Source: Tsukamurella sp. 1534
Lineage (GTDB): Bacteria > Actinomycetota > Actinomycetes > Mycobacteriales > Mycobacteriaceae
Direction of reading: 5' to 3'
DNA length: 64,000 nt
Assembly (NCBI RefSeq): GCF_000312385.1
Contig: NZ_HE997627.1
Location: 593,292-657,291 of the forward strand
Both the position numbers and the translations under genes were made by a program. Positions within the stretch are counted from its first letter, which is position 1; each line of letters opens with the position of its first letter. The notes beneath the pieces were generated by a model. The model was not told the DNA's origin and searched no databases. It worked only from the letters and a program-made list of their open reading frames with translations. Positions 1 through 8,562 of this stretch are shown in pieces.

Positions 1-29
1 CCGTGTGGCCGGCTGTGAGGAGGTCCGCG

Positions 30-998
30 ATGAGTTCCGACGTGCTGCCCTTCCGGGCGCGGCCCTACTCCCCGGAGCTGCGTTTCGTCACCATCCACGG
101 GCACCGCCGCGCCTACCGCACGGGCGGCAGCGGCCCGACGCTGCTGATGCTGCACGGCATCGGCGACAACTCCCTGGTATGGGACGCGACGATGTCGCGG
201 CTCACGGACCGGTACACGGTGATCGCGCCGGACCTGCTCGGCCACGGCCTCTCGGACCGGCCGCGCGCCGATTACTCGGTCGCCGCGTTCGCCAACGGCG
301 TGCGGGACCTGCTGTGCTACCTGGGCGTCGAGCGCGCGACGGTGATCGGGCACTCGCTGGGCGGCGGTGTCGCGGGCCAGTTCGCGTACCAGTACCCCGA
401 CATGGTGGAACGGCTGGTGTTCGTGGCCCCGGGAGGGGTGGATCACGACGTCTCCCCGCTGCTGCGCCTCCTGTCACTGCCGTTCGCGGAGCAGGTGGTG
501 GCGCTCACGGCGCTGCCGGGCGCCCGGCAGGTGCTCGGCGCGGCCCTGTTCGCCGCCGCGGCGGTGCCGAGCCCGATGCGTCCCGACGCCGTGCAGCTGC
601 GGCGCGCCCTGGACCGCATGCCGAACACGGCGTCCCCGCACGCGTTCGCCCGGACCCTGCGGTCAGTGGTGGACCTGCGCGGGCAGGTGGTCACCATGCG
701 CGACCGCTGCTACCTCACCGCACAGGTCCCGACGCTGATCGCCTGGGGCTCAGACGATTCCATCATCCCCGCCGCGCACGCCGAGGTGATGCGGGAGGCG
801 CTGCCGGCGGCGCGCGTCGAGGTGTTCGACGGCGTCGGCCACTTCCCCATGACCGAGGCGCCGGACCGGTTCGTGGGCCTGCTCACCGAGTTCCTCGCCG
901 CCACCGAACCCGCGCGGCTGGCCCGCACGCACCTGCGCGACGGACTGCGGGCCGCAGCCGGCGTCACCGTCGTCGAACCGGCCCAGGAGCTCGGCTGA
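30..998 (+). CDS. alpha/beta-fold hydrolase
   Basis: Serine hydrolase of the alpha/beta-fold superfamily, substrate unknown. Visible landmarks are the oxyanion segment LLMLHGIGDN, the nucleophile elbow GHSLGGG (Ser109), an acid in the WGSDD segment (Asp242 or 243) and the catalytic His271 in GVGHF, which complete the triad. The length of 322 residues is usual for this fold. An upstream GTG at 3 is in frame, but the ATG at 30 is preceded by GAGGAGG, so I start there. No signal peptide is seen. In M. tuberculosis a similar hydrolase (Rv2715) lies near nrdR and lexA, which fits the synteny of this window. It could be an esterase, lipase or C-C hydrolase; the sequence alone does not decide. Confidence 0.9.
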   Translation: MSSDVLPFRARPYSPELRFVTIHGHRRAYRTGGSGPTLLMLHGIGDNSLVWDATMSRLTDRYTVIAPDLLGHGLSDRPRADYSVAAFANGVRDLLCYLGVERATVIGHSLGGGVAGQFAYQYPDMVERLVFVAPGGVDHDVSPLLRLLSLPFAEQVVALTALPGARQVLGAALFAAAAVPSPMRPDAVQLRRALDRMPNTASPHAFARTLRSVVDLRGQVVTMRDRCYLTAQVPTLIAWGSDDSIIPAAHAEVMREALPAARVEVFDGVGHFPMTEAPDRFVGLLTEFLAATEPARLARTHLRDGLRAAAGVTVVEPAQELG

Positions 999-1007
999 GC
1001 TGATCCG

Positions 1008-1013
1008 TAGGAT
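1008..1013 (+). promoter_or_regulatory. -10 box (TAGGAT) of a leaderless gene
   Basis: TAGGAT lies seven bases before the GTG at 1021, and no Shine-Dalgarno sequence precedes that GTG. A transcript starting 6-8 bases after the hexamer would begin at the start codon itself. The box sits in the 22-base gap after the hydrolase gene, so the helicase can be transcribed independently. Confidence 0.55.
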
Positions 1014-1020
1014 CAACTGA

Positions 1021-3528
1021 GTGAACCTCACCGACCTGCTGCCCGCCGACCCCACAGCGGACGCGGTCTTCGAGGCGTTCGTGGACTGGACCGCCGATCG
1101 GCCGGACGGGAAGAGCATCGAGCTGTACCCGGCCCAGGAGGAGGCGCTCATCGCGGCGTGCTCGGGCGCCAACGTCATCGTCGCGACGCCGACGGGGTCC
1201 GGGAAGTCCCTCGTCGCGATGGGCGCGCAGTTCGCCGCCCTGGCACAGGGCCGCCGCACCTACTACACCGCGCCGATCAAGGCCCTGGTCAGCGAGAAGT
1301 TCTTCGCCCTCTGCGAGGTGTTCGGCACGGACGCCGTGGGCATGGTGACGGGCGACGCGGCGGTGAACGCCGACGCCCCCATCGTGTGCGCGACCGCGGA
1401 GATCGTGGCGAACCTCGCGCTCCGGGAGGGCGAGGAGTCGGATATCGCGCAGGTGGTGATGGACGAGTTCCACTACTACTCCGAGCCGGACCGCGGCTGG
1501 GCCTGGCAGGTGCCGCTCATCGAGCTCCCCTGCGCGCAGTTCGTACTCATGTCGGCGACGCTGGGCGACACCTCGTTCTTCGAGGAGGACCTGACCCGCC
1601 GCACGGGGCGCGAGACGGTGCTCGTGGCGGGCGCGGAACGACCGGTGCCGCTGCACTTCTCGTATTCGACGATGCCGGTGCAGGATCAGATCGTGGAGCT
1701 GGCGACCACCCACCAGGCGCCGGTCTACGTCGTGCACTTCACGCAGCAGGCGGCGGCCGAGCGGGCACAGGCCCTGATGTCGCTGCCGCTGTGCAGCAAG
1801 GAGGAGAAGGCGGCGATCGCCGCGGCGCTGGGCGACTTCCAGTTCACCACCGGATTCGGCAAGACGCTCTCGCGGCTCGTGCGCTCCGGAATCGGCGTGC
1901 ACCACGCCGGCATGCTCCCCCGGTACCGGCGCCTGGTGGAGAAGCTCGCCCAGGAGGGGCTGCTCAAGGTCATCTGCGGCACCGACACCCTCGGCGTCGG
2001 GATCAACGTGCCGATCCGCACGGTGTACCTCACCGGGTTGACCAAGTACGACGGCACCCGCACCCGCCACCTGCGGGCGCGCGAATTCCACCAGATCGCG
2101 GGCCGCGCGGGACGAGCCGGTTTCGACACCATGGGCACCGTGGTCGTCGCGGCGCCCGAGCACGAGATCGAGAACGCGCGGTTGGAGGCGAAGGCCGCGG
2201 GGGATCCGAAGAAGCTCAAGAAGATCCAGCGCAAGAAGCCGCCCGAGGGGTTCGTCTCCTGGGGCAAGCCCACGTTCGAGAAGCTGGTGGCCGCGGATCC
2301 CGAGCCGCTGACCTCGCGGTTCTCGGTGACCAATTCGATGCTGCTCAACGTGATCGCGCGTCCGCGCAACTGCTTCGAATCGATGCGACACCTGCTGGAG
2401 GACAACCACGAGTCGCGGCGGAATCAGCTGCGGCACATCCGCACCGCGCTCACACTGTTCCGCGGCCTGGAAACGGGCGGTGTGGTGGAACGCCTCGACG
2501 TGCCGGACGAGTTCGGCCGGCACGCCCGGCTCACCGTCGAGCTGCAGCCGGATTTCGCGCTCAACCAGCCGCTCGCCCCGTTCGCGCTGGCCGCGCTGGA
2601 ACTGCTCGACCCCGAAGCGCCCGAGTACGCGCTGGACGTGATCTCGGTGATCGAGGCCGTGCTCGACGATCCGCGGCCGGTGCTGCGGGCGCAGCAGAAC
2701 GCCGCCCGCGGCGCCGCCGTCGCGGAGATGAAGGCCGACGGCATCGACTACGACGAGCGGATGGCCCTCCTCGAAGACCTCACGTATCCGAAGCCGCTGG
2801 AGGACCTGCTCGCTCCCGCGTTCGCGACCTACGCGGCCGGGCACGCGTGGGTGACGCAGTTCGAGCTCTCGCCGAAGTCGGTGGTGCGGGAGATGATCGA
2901 GCGGGCGATGACGTTCAACGACATCGTCTCGAAGTACCAGCTGGGCCGGTCCGAGGGCGCGGTGCTGCGGTACCTGTCCGACGCGTTCCGCACCCTGCGG
3001 CACACGGTGCCGGAGGCGGCGCGCACGCCGGAGCTCGACGACTACATCGCATGGCTGGGCGCGCTGGTGCGTTACGTCGATTCGTCGCTGGTCGACGAGT
3101 GGGAGGAGATGACCTCGCCGGATCCGGTGCGGGCGCACGCCTCGGCGCCGGAGATCGGCCGGTCGCTGTCGCTCACGTCCGACGAGCGGGCGTTCGCCGT
3201 GATGGTGCGCAACGCCCTGTTCCGGCGGGTGCAGCTCGTCGCCGACGAGGAGTACGACCTGCTCGACGCGATGGACCCGGGCGTCGACTGGTACGCGGCG
3301 TTCGACGACTACTACGAGGAGTACGACGACATCGAGACCGGCGCGGACGCCCGTGGGCCGCAGCTGTTCTCGCTCGACACCTCGATGCCGCGCGCGTGGC
3401 GGGTGCGCCAGACCGTCGCCGATCCGGAGGGCGACCACGGCTGGGCGATCACGGCGGTCGTGGACCTTCCCGCCTCGGACGACCGCGGCGACGTGGTGCT
3501 CGTGGACGTCGAGGTGGTCTCCGGCTGA
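1021..3528 (+). CDS. superfamily 2 DEAD/DEAH-box helicase (DUF3516 type)
   Basis: An 835-residue ATP-dependent nucleic-acid helicase of the Ski2/HelY-like group. Motif I is ATPTGSGKS at residues 55-63, motif II is DEFH at 148-151, and motif III is a SATLG segment. The second RecA domain carries GVHHAGMLPRYRRLVEKL, TDTLGVGINVP and motif VI QIAGRAGRAGFD. The C-terminal half matches what I recall of the actinobacterial DUF3516 family; this is a memory-based assignment. The GTG start has no ribosome-binding site but follows a good -10 box, so the mRNA is probably leaderless. It is convergent with the next gene, with no bases between the two stop codons. The natural substrate (RNA or DNA) is not known. 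Confidence 0.9.
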   Translation: MNLTDLLPADPTADAVFEAFVDWTADRPDGKSIELYPAQEEALIAACSGANVIVATPTGSGKSLVAMGAQFAALAQGRRTYYTAPIKALVSEKFFALCEVFGTDAVGMVTGDAAVNADAPIVCATAEIVANLALREGEESDIAQVVMDEFHYYSEPDRGWAWQVPLIELPCAQFVLMSATLGDTSFFEEDLTRRTGRETVLVAGAERPVPLHFSYSTMPVQDQIVELATTHQAPVYVVHFTQQAAAERAQALMSLPLCSKEEKAAIAAALGDFQFTTGFGKTLSRLVRSGIGVHHAGMLPRYRRLVEKLAQEGLLKVICGTDTLGVGINVPIRTVYLTGLTKYDGTRTRHLRAREFHQIAGRAGRAGFDTMGTVVVAAPEHEIENARLEAKAAGDPKKLKKIQRKKPPEGFVSWGKPTFEKLVAADPEPLTSRFSVTNSMLLNVIARPRNCFESMRHLLEDNHESRRNQLRHIRTALTLFRGLETGGVVERLDVPDEFGRHARLTVELQPDFALNQPLAPFALAALELLDPEAPEYALDVISVIEAVLDDPRPVLRAQQNAARGAAVAEMKADGIDYDERMALLEDLTYPKPLEDLLAPAFATYAAGHAWVTQFELSPKSVVREMIERAMTFNDIVSKYQLGRSEGAVLRYLSDAFRTLRHTVPEAARTPELDDYIAWLGALVRYVDSSLVDEWEEMTSPDPVRAHASAPEIGRSLSLTSDERAFAVMVRNALFRRVQLVADEEYDLLDAMDPGVDWYAAFDDYYEEYDDIETGADARGPQLFSLDTSMPRAWRVRQTVADPEGDHGWAITAVVDLPASDDRGDVVLVDVEVVSG

Positions 3529-3999
3529 TCAGGCCGTGACGTGCCGGTCCAGCGCCGCCAGGGACTGGCCGAGGAACTCCTCGGGGAACGGCGGCATGCC
3601 GCCGATCTGGTCCCGGAAGGCCTGCGGGGTGTCCGTCCAGTCGTAGGTGAGGGTGACGTCGGTGCCGGCCCCGTCGCCGGCCGGGGTGAGGTCGTACCGC
3701 CACCACCAGCCGCCGGCCTGCCACCGGCCCTCCTGCGTGGTCCCGGGCAGCCAACCGATGGTCCGGTCCTGCTCGAAGTGGGTGACCTTGTTCTCCATGA
3801 CGTAGTCACCGCCCGCGAGGTCGAGGTACATGTTCACCGAGAACATCTGGCCCACGTGGTCGATCTGCGCGGTGTCCACGGCGTCACGCACCCAGTCACC
3901 GGGCTCGGTGTGCTTGTGCCGGCTCGGGTCGGCGAGTGCGGCGAACACCCGATCCGGCGGGGCGGGGATCGTGCGGGTGACGGCGAAGCGTTCGGTCAT
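3529..3999 (-). CDS. SRPBCC-family (START/Bet v 1-like) protein
   Basis: A 156-residue protein of the polyketide-cyclase/START-like fold, which forms a hydrophobic ligand cavity. The N-terminus (VTRTIPAPPDRVFAALADPSRH) is the classic strand-loop-helix opening of this family, and a C-terminal amphipathic helix (PPFPEEFLGQSLAALDRH) closes the pocket. A central tract GGWWWRYDLTPAG is rich in aromatic residues. No catalytic residues can be assigned. The gene stands alone, ending back to back with the helicase; a weak AGGTG precedes its ATG. It may bind a lipid or aromatic compound, but nothing nearby identifies the ligand. Confidence 0.85.
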   Translation of the reverse strand: MTERFAVTRTIPAPPDRVFAALADPSRHKHTEPGDWVRDAVDTAQIDHVGQMFSVNMYLDLAGGDYVMENKVTHFEQDRTIGWLPGTTQEGRWQAGGWWWRYDLTPAGDGAGTDVTLTYDWTDTPQAFRDQIGGMPPFPEEFLGQSLAALDRHVTA

Positions 4000-4096
4000 G
4001 GGGCACCTGCTCTCTGGGGGATCCTCCGGCGCGGCGTGACCGCGCGCATGTTCACACCGTACACATGCGTCGCCGGATCCGCAGCGCTTTCGCGCG

Positions 4097-5665
4097 TCAG
4101 TCCCGCGGCAGGACCGCCTTGCGGATCTTGCCCGCGGGCGTGAGCGGCAGCGAGTCCACGACGATCACCTCGTCGGGCACCTTGTACGCGGCGAACGCCG
4201 AGCGGCACCGCTCGCGAACCTCCTCCGGCACCACCTCCGCACCGGGCGCGGGCACGACGAACGCCCGCCCCGTCTCCCCGTAGAGCTCGCTCGGGACGCC
4301 GACGACAGCGACCATCGCGACACCGGGAAGCCCACCCACGAAGTTCTCCACCTCCGCCGGATACACGTTGTAGCCGCCGCGGACGTACATCTCCTTGAGC
4401 CTGCCGCGCAGCGTCACGTGACCGTCGTCCGCCAGCGTGGCGACGTCGCCCGTGGCCAGCCATCCGCCGGGCAGGAACGCGGCGGCGGTCGCCTCCGGCA
4501 TGTCCCAGTACCCCGCGGCCACCGACGGTGCGCGCACCTGCAGTTCCCCGTCGGCGCCCGGCGCGGCCGGCGCACCGTCGGGCGTCACGATCCGCACCTC
4601 GACGCCGTCGAGCGGCGTCCCGATGGAGGTGCGGAGCAGCTCGGGGCCGTCGCCGGGAGCCGAGACGATGCACGCGCCGGACGCCTCCGACGCGCCGTAC
4701 AGGTTGGCGATCCGGGTACCCGCGAACGCCTCACGCATGCGCTCCGCCAGCGCGGGTTCGAGGTTCGCGCCGCCCACGACGCAGAGCCGGACGGCGGACA
4801 GGTCGCGGCCGCCCGCGCCGTCCACCATGAGCGAGTACATCGTGGGCACACCCACGAGCAGGGTCGCGCGGGTCCGCGCGGCGGCGTCGAGGCTCTGCTC
4901 CGGGTGGAAGCCCGGCAGCAGGGCGACCGCGGCGCCCGCCACGGCGGCCGAGGCCACGGTGCAGGTGAGACCGCCCACGTGGTTGAGCGGCATGTGGCCG
5001 AGGATCACGTCGTCCCGGGTGAGCTCGAACCGGGCCGCCTCGCCCGCCGCCGAGGCCATGATCCCGCCGTGGGTGAGCACCGCGCCCTTCGGCGCGCCGG
5101 TGGTCCCCGACGTGTACAGGATCACCGCCGGTGCGGTGCCCGTGGCCGGTCCCGGCAGGGCGGCCTCCGCGGCGCCCGCCAGGAATCCCTGCCAGGTGGC
5201 CGCGCCGGCCTCGTCCGCGGCGCCCTCCTCACCCAGGTAGACGATCCGCTCCACGCCCGGGATCCGGTCCCGCATCCCGTCGAGCATGGCGACGAAGTCG
5301 TGGCCGCGGGCGTGCGCGGAGCACACGAGCAGCCGCGCGCCCGACTGCCCCAGCATGTACTCGAACTCCTGCTCCCGGTAGACCACGTTGAGGGTGACGA
5401 GCACGGCACCGATCCGGGCCGTCCCGAGCCACAACAGGATCCACTCCGCACAGTTCGGTGCCGCGACGGCCACCCGGTCGCCGTCGCGGATCCCGGCGGC
5501 GAGCAGCGCCGCGGCGACGTCACGCGCACCCTCGTCGGCGTCGCGGTAGCTGAGGCGGCCGTCGCCGGTGATGAGGAACGGCCGGTCGGGCGAGGCCTGC
5601 GCGTGCCGGGCGATCACCTCCGCGATACCCGAGGCCGCCGCGTTCCGCACCTGTTCGTCCGTCAC
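4097..5665 (-). CDS. AMP-binding acyl-CoA ligase (FadD-like)
   Basis: A 522-residue adenylate-forming enzyme that would activate a carboxylic acid to acyl-AMP and then acyl-CoA. Core motifs are all present: the phosphate-binding loop YTSGTTGAPKG near residue 180, YGASEASG (A5), the GWLATGDVATLADDG segment (A7), RLKEMYVRGGYNVYPAEVE (A8, hinge) and the C-terminal catalytic Lys in GKIRKAVL (A10). The frame is open upstream, but homology begins at the GTG at 5665 (MTDEQVRNAAASGIAEV), and the upstream part reads as non-coding. No partner gene is adjacent, so the acid substrate is open; medium- or long-chain fatty acids are the usual guess for this group. Confidence 0.9.
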   Translation of the reverse strand: MTDEQVRNAAASGIAEVIARHAQASPDRPFLITGDGRLSYRDADEGARDVAAALLAAGIRDGDRVAVAAPNCAEWILLWLGTARIGAVLVTLNVVYREQEFEYMLGQSGARLLVCSAHARGHDFVAMLDGMRDRIPGVERIVYLGEEGAADEAGAATWQGFLAGAAEAALPGPATGTAPAVILYTSGTTGAPKGAVLTHGGIMASAAGEAARFELTRDDVILGHMPLNHVGGLTCTVASAAVAGAAVALLPGFHPEQSLDAAARTRATLLVGVPTMYSLMVDGAGGRDLSAVRLCVVGGANLEPALAERMREAFAGTRIANLYGASEASGACIVSAPGDGPELLRTSIGTPLDGVEVRIVTPDGAPAAPGADGELQVRAPSVAAGYWDMPEATAAAFLPGGWLATGDVATLADDGHVTLRGRLKEMYVRGGYNVYPAEVENFVGGLPGVAMVAVVGVPSELYGETGRAFVVPAPGAEVVPEEVRERCRSAFAAYKVPDEVIVVDSLPLTPAGKIRKAVLPRD

Positions 5666-5739
5666 GTTCCGAGCGTCCCACGGCGCGGGCGACGACTCAC
5701 CGAATTGCGCCGGATACGGTGCGGGGCAGGGGGCGAGGA

Positions 5740-6126
5740 CTACGCGCCGCGGTCGCGCTCCGCGTGCAGGGACTTGACGCGGCGCTCCTCGCGCAGCACA
5801 GCCTGATAACTCGCGCGCTCGGTGGTCAGCCACTCGGGCGCCTCGGCGAGCAGCGCGTCGATCTGCTCGGTGGTGAGCGCCTCGGTGATGCCGCCGCGTC
5901 CCAGGCCGGAGATGGAGACACCGAGCTTCGCGGCGACGAGGTTCTTCGGGTGCGGGCCGTTCTTGCGAAGATCGCGGAGCCACTGCGGCGGATCGGACTG
6001 CAGCGCCGCCAGCTCGTCCCGCGTGGTCGGGTTCTCCTGGAACTCGGAGGGCGTGGCGGGCAGATACACGTCCAGCTTCTTCGCCGCGGTCGCGGGTTTC
6101 ATGGACTGCGCGTTCTGCCTGCTCAT
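5740..6126 (-). CDS. DUF5997-family protein
   Basis: A 128-residue cytosolic protein of unknown function that I recognise as the actinobacterial DUF5997 family. It begins MSRQNAQSMKPATAAKKLDVYLP. Residues around 72-90 read AAKLGVSISGLGRGGITEAL, of which AAKLGVS is identical to the helix-turn-helix core of the OxyR encoded at 7527-8438. I start at the ATG at 6126 because TAGGCT lies seven bases upstream (6134-6139 on the plus strand) with no Shine-Dalgarno sequence, indicating a leaderless mRNA. The start codon is 29 bases from that of the divergent LysR-substrate-domain gene, and the pairing suggests a shared role. Confidence 0.8.
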   Translation of the reverse strand: MSRQNAQSMKPATAAKKLDVYLPATPSEFQENPTTRDELAALQSDPPQWLRDLRKNGPHPKNLVAAKLGVSISGLGRGGITEALTTEQIDALLAEAPEWLTTERASYQAVLREERRVKSLHAERDRGA

Positions 6127-6133
6127 GCACCCC

Positions 6134-6149
6134 AGCCTATCGGTAGTCT
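6134..6149. promoter_or_regulatory. back-to-back divergent -10 boxes
   Basis: The 29-base gap between start codons at 6126 (minus) and 6156 (plus) holds two -10 hexamers: TAGGCT on the minus strand (6139-6134), seven bases from its ATG, and TAGTCT on the plus strand (6144-6149), six bases from its GTG. Only four bases separate them. The -35 region of each promoter must lie inside the other gene. Confidence 0.6.
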
Positions 6150-6155
6150 CAGGCC

Positions 6156-6917
6156 GTGACCTCTCCGCCCGCGCCGGACCTGCCGGCCCCGCCCGCGTTG
6201 CGGCTGGCGTACGTCCCCGGCGCGACGCCCGCCAAGTGGGCCCGCACATGGGCCGAGCGCCGGCCGGGAGTGCCGCTGGAGCTGCGCCCGGTCGCGGCGG
6301 CGGAGGCGGCGGACGCGCTGCGCGCGGGCGCCGTCGACCTCGCCCTGCTGCGGTTGCCCGCCCGGACGTCCGGGCTCGCCGTCATCCCGCTCTACGAGGA
6401 GACGACGGTGGCCGTCGCCCCGAAGGACCACGTCGTCACCGCCGCGGACGAGCTGACCGCCGCGGACCTCGCCGACGAACCCGTCCTGGTACCCCTCGAC
6501 GACGCGCTGCACTGGGCGGACCCGCCCGGCACTCCCATCGAGCACCGCCCCGAGACCACCGAGGACGCAGTGGAACTCGTCGCCACGGGGCTCGGGCTGC
6601 TCGTGGTGCCGCAGTCCCTCGCGCGGCTGTACCACCGCAAGGACCTCACCTACCGGCCGATCACCGACGCGCCGCCCTCCCCCGTCGCCCTCGCGTTCCG
6701 CGAGGGCGATCGGCGTGCGGACGTGGAGGAGTTCATCGGGATCGTGCGCGGCCGCCGCGAGGGCTCCTCGCGGGGCGCGGCCGACCCCGCACCCAAGCGC
6801 ACCGCGCGGGAGAAGACGCTCGCCAAACAGGCCGCCCGCGCGGCGGCGGGGAAGAAGGCCGCGCCGCCGAAACCGGGGCGACGCACAGGCGGCGGCCCGC
6901 GGCGCGGCCGGCGCTGA
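6156..6917 (+). CDS. LysR substrate-binding-domain protein without DNA-binding domain
   Basis: A 253-residue protein that starts directly in the effector-binding fold of LysR-type regulators (LRLAYVPGATPAKWARTWAERRPGVPLEL), followed by segments typical of both lobes (GAVDLALLRLP; EETTVAVAPKDHVV; ELVATGLGLLVVPQSLARL). The usual N-terminal winged helix is absent, and the upstream sequence offers no room for it. Instead the C-terminus (about residues 200-253) is a basic, Ala/Lys/Arg-rich tail (KRTAREKTLAKQAARAAAGKK, then GRRTGGGPRRGRR) that could contact nucleic acid. The GTG start follows TAGTCT by six bases, leaderless type. It is divergent from the DUF5997 gene. A solute-binding or regulatory role is inferred, not shown. 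Confidence 0.8.
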   Translation: MTSPPAPDLPAPPALRLAYVPGATPAKWARTWAERRPGVPLELRPVAAAEAADALRAGAVDLALLRLPARTSGLAVIPLYEETTVAVAPKDHVVTAADELTAADLADEPVLVPLDDALHWADPPGTPIEHRPETTEDAVELVATGLGLLVVPQSLARLYHRKDLTYRPITDAPPSPVALAFREGDRRADVEEFIGIVRGRREGSSRGAADPAPKRTAREKTLAKQAARAAAGKKAAPPKPGRRTGGGPRRGRR

Positions 6918-6921
6918 AGGG

Positions 6922-7491
6922 TCAGTCCTGCGCACCGATCCACTCGTCGACGGTGCTCACCTGCGCCTGGCGCGGGAACACCTTGCGCATGAGCACCCGG
7001 TGCACCTCGGGATCGTGGTCGGCGCAGGCGTCGAACAACACGGTGAGCCGGTAGTCCAGGTCAGCGGCGTGGCGCACGGTCGACAGGACCACGCCGCTGG
7101 TGGCGATGCCGGCGAGCACCAGCCGCTCGGCGCGCAGCCCGCGCAGCACCACGTCGAGGTCGCTGCCGCTGAACGCCCCGAACCGCCGCTTGACCACGAC
7201 GGGCTCCCCGGGGAGCGGCGCCACGTCGAGGACGATCGCGGTGAGCGGCGACGCCTCGGTCATGGAGTCGCCGCCGTCGAGGATGGACGACAGCGCCAGA
7301 TTGCTCGGCGCGATCTCGGGATACTCGGGCCGGAACGCGACCCGCACGTGCACGACCGGGACACCCCTATCGCGCGCGGCGCTCAGCGCCCTCGCCGCCG
7401 AGGCGACGGCCGCGGCACCCGATCGCTCGGCGCCCTGCACGATGCCGTGCTGGAAGTCCATGAGGAGCAATACGGAACGTTCGGTGGCCAT
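6922..7491 (-). CDS. isochorismatase-fold protein lacking the catalytic Cys
   Basis: A 189-residue member of the cysteine-hydrolase (isochorismatase-like) family. Asp12 (LLLMDFQ) and Lys101 (VVVKRRFGAFSGSDLD) match two members of the Asp-Lys-Cys triad. The nucleophile motif, normally of the GxATDxCV type, reads GIATSGVVLST at 128-138, so valine occupies the expected Cys position (134). The GIATSGVV form recurs in actinobacterial homologues as I recall, so it is unlikely to be a sequencing error. The protein may have lost hydrolase activity or use other chemistry. TAGCCT lies six bases before the ATG (leaderless). It is convergent with the LysR-domain gene, separated by four bases. Confidence 0.85.
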   Translation of the reverse strand: MATERSVLLLMDFQHGIVQGAERSGAAAVASAARALSAARDRGVPVVHVRVAFRPEYPEIAPSNLALSSILDGGDSMTEASPLTAIVLDVAPLPGEPVVVKRRFGAFSGSDLDVVLRGLRAERLVLAGIATSGVVLSTVRHAADLDYRLTVLFDACADHDPEVHRVLMRKVFPRQAQVSTVDEWIGAQD

Positions 7492-7526
7492 GCGCCCAGG
7501 CTAACGCCCGGCGACCGGGGGCGGCG

Positions 7527-8438
7527 TCATCCGGCCGCGGCGCGGGCGATCTCCGCGAGCTTCGCGAAGCCCTCCGTCTTGGCGCTCGAACCGCGGTAGA
7601 CCAGGCCGATCCTGCGGCCCGGCGCCGGAGCCGCGAACCGGGCCGTGGCGAGATCGGTGCCCCGCAGCTCGACGGAGACCGCCGGCTCGGGCAGCAGGGT
7701 GACGCCGAGGCCGCCGGAGACGCATTGCACGATGGTCGCGAGCGACGCCGCCCGGGTGTCGCCGATGACGTCGACGCCGGACTCGGCCTGGCGGCACAGG
7801 TCGAGCGCCTGATCGCGAAGGCAGTGCCCCTCGTCCAGGAGGAGCAGCGGCAGCCCGGTGAGGTCGTCGGCGGCGAGGTCGTCGCGGCCGGCCAGCGGGT
7901 GGTCCGGCGGCACGACGAGCACGAAATCCTCGTCGTACAGCGGGATCTCACCCAGGCCCGAGGAGAGCGCGGGCAGCGCGAGCATGGCCACGTCGATCCG
8001 GCCGGCGCGCAGGGCCTCGAGCAGCCGGGCCGTCTGGTCCTCGACGACGGTGACGGCGAGGTCCGGGACGTCCGCCCGCAGCCGCGGGAGCAGGCCCGGC
8101 AACCGGTAGGGCGCGACGGTGGGGATCATCCCCAGGCGCAGGTTCCCGCGCAGTTCTCCGGTGAGTCCCGCCGCGGAGCTCACCAGCTCGGCCGCGGAGG
8201 ACACGATGCCCGAAGCCTGTTCCAGCAGAGCGGTTCCCGCCTCGGTGATGAGGACCTTGCGGGTGCTGCGCTCCACCAGCTGCACGCCGAGCCCCGCCTC
8301 GAGGGACGACAGGGCCTGCGACAACGACGGCTGGCTGACGCCGAGCTTCGCTGCGGCGGTCCCGAAGTGCCGGGAGCGGGCGACGGCGACGAACGCGCGC
8401 AGCTGCGCGAGGGTCGGCTGATAAGGCTGATCGGACAT
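7527..8438 (-). CDS. oxyR: OxyR-type LysR-family peroxide sensor
   Basis: A 303-residue LysR-type regulator. The helix-turn-helix occupies about residues 10-60 (AAAKLGVSQPSLSQALSSLEAGLG). The two redox cysteines of OxyR are present as Cys206 and Cys215 in LDEGHCLRDQALDLC, the hallmark of the peroxide-sensing disulfide switch. Divergent ahpC-ahpD is the classic OxyR target. I choose the ATG at 8438 (MSDQPYQPT) because it follows TACACT by seven bases, a leaderless arrangement; an upstream in-frame start at 8465 would lie before that promoter. In M. tuberculosis oxyR is a pseudogene, but here it is intact. Confidence 0.93.
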   Translation of the reverse strand: MSDQPYQPTLAQLRAFVAVARSRHFGTAAAKLGVSQPSLSQALSSLEAGLGVQLVERSTRKVLITEAGTALLEQASGIVSSAAELVSSAAGLTGELRGNLRLGMIPTVAPYRLPGLLPRLRADVPDLAVTVVEDQTARLLEALRAGRIDVAMLALPALSSGLGEIPLYDEDFVLVVPPDHPLAGRDDLAADDLTGLPLLLLDEGHCLRDQALDLCRQAESGVDVIGDTRAASLATIVQCVSGGLGVTLLPEPAVSVELRGTDLATARFAAPAPGRRIGLVYRGSSAKTEGFAKLAEIARAAAG

Positions 8439-8562
8439 GCCTATCAGTGTAGTGCCATTGATCACGATTTCTTTACAACGATGTCATTCGCTCGGCACAC
8501 TCGTACCGAAAAGACGACGAGCCCGCACACATCGGGCGCTTGCAACGAATGAAGGAGTCACC
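8439..8562. promoter_or_regulatory. oxyR-ahpC divergent regulatory region
   Basis: This 124-base gap holds the leaderless oxyR -10 (TACACT, minus strand, seven bases from its ATG). For ahpC, TTTACA at 8472-8477 and CACACT at 8496-8501 (18-base spacer) form a possible promoter, and AAGGAG precedes the GTG. GATAAGG at 8420-8426, just inside oxyR, and GCCTATC at 8439-8445 are near-complementary half sites, resembling halves of the mycobacterial OxyR operator (CTTATCGGC-N3-GCCGATAAG). No complete operator is visible, so the binding site is tentative. Confidence 0.45.

Noticed and set aside
964-3438. 824-codon minus-strand open frame
   Set aside because: It lies opposite the helicase, which has all SF2 motifs. 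The translation is low-complexity and Arg/Val/Leu-rich.
8420-8445. A complete OxyR operator
   Set aside because: Only partly matched half sites, one of them inside the oxyR coding region; spacing differs from the known motif. Left as tentative.
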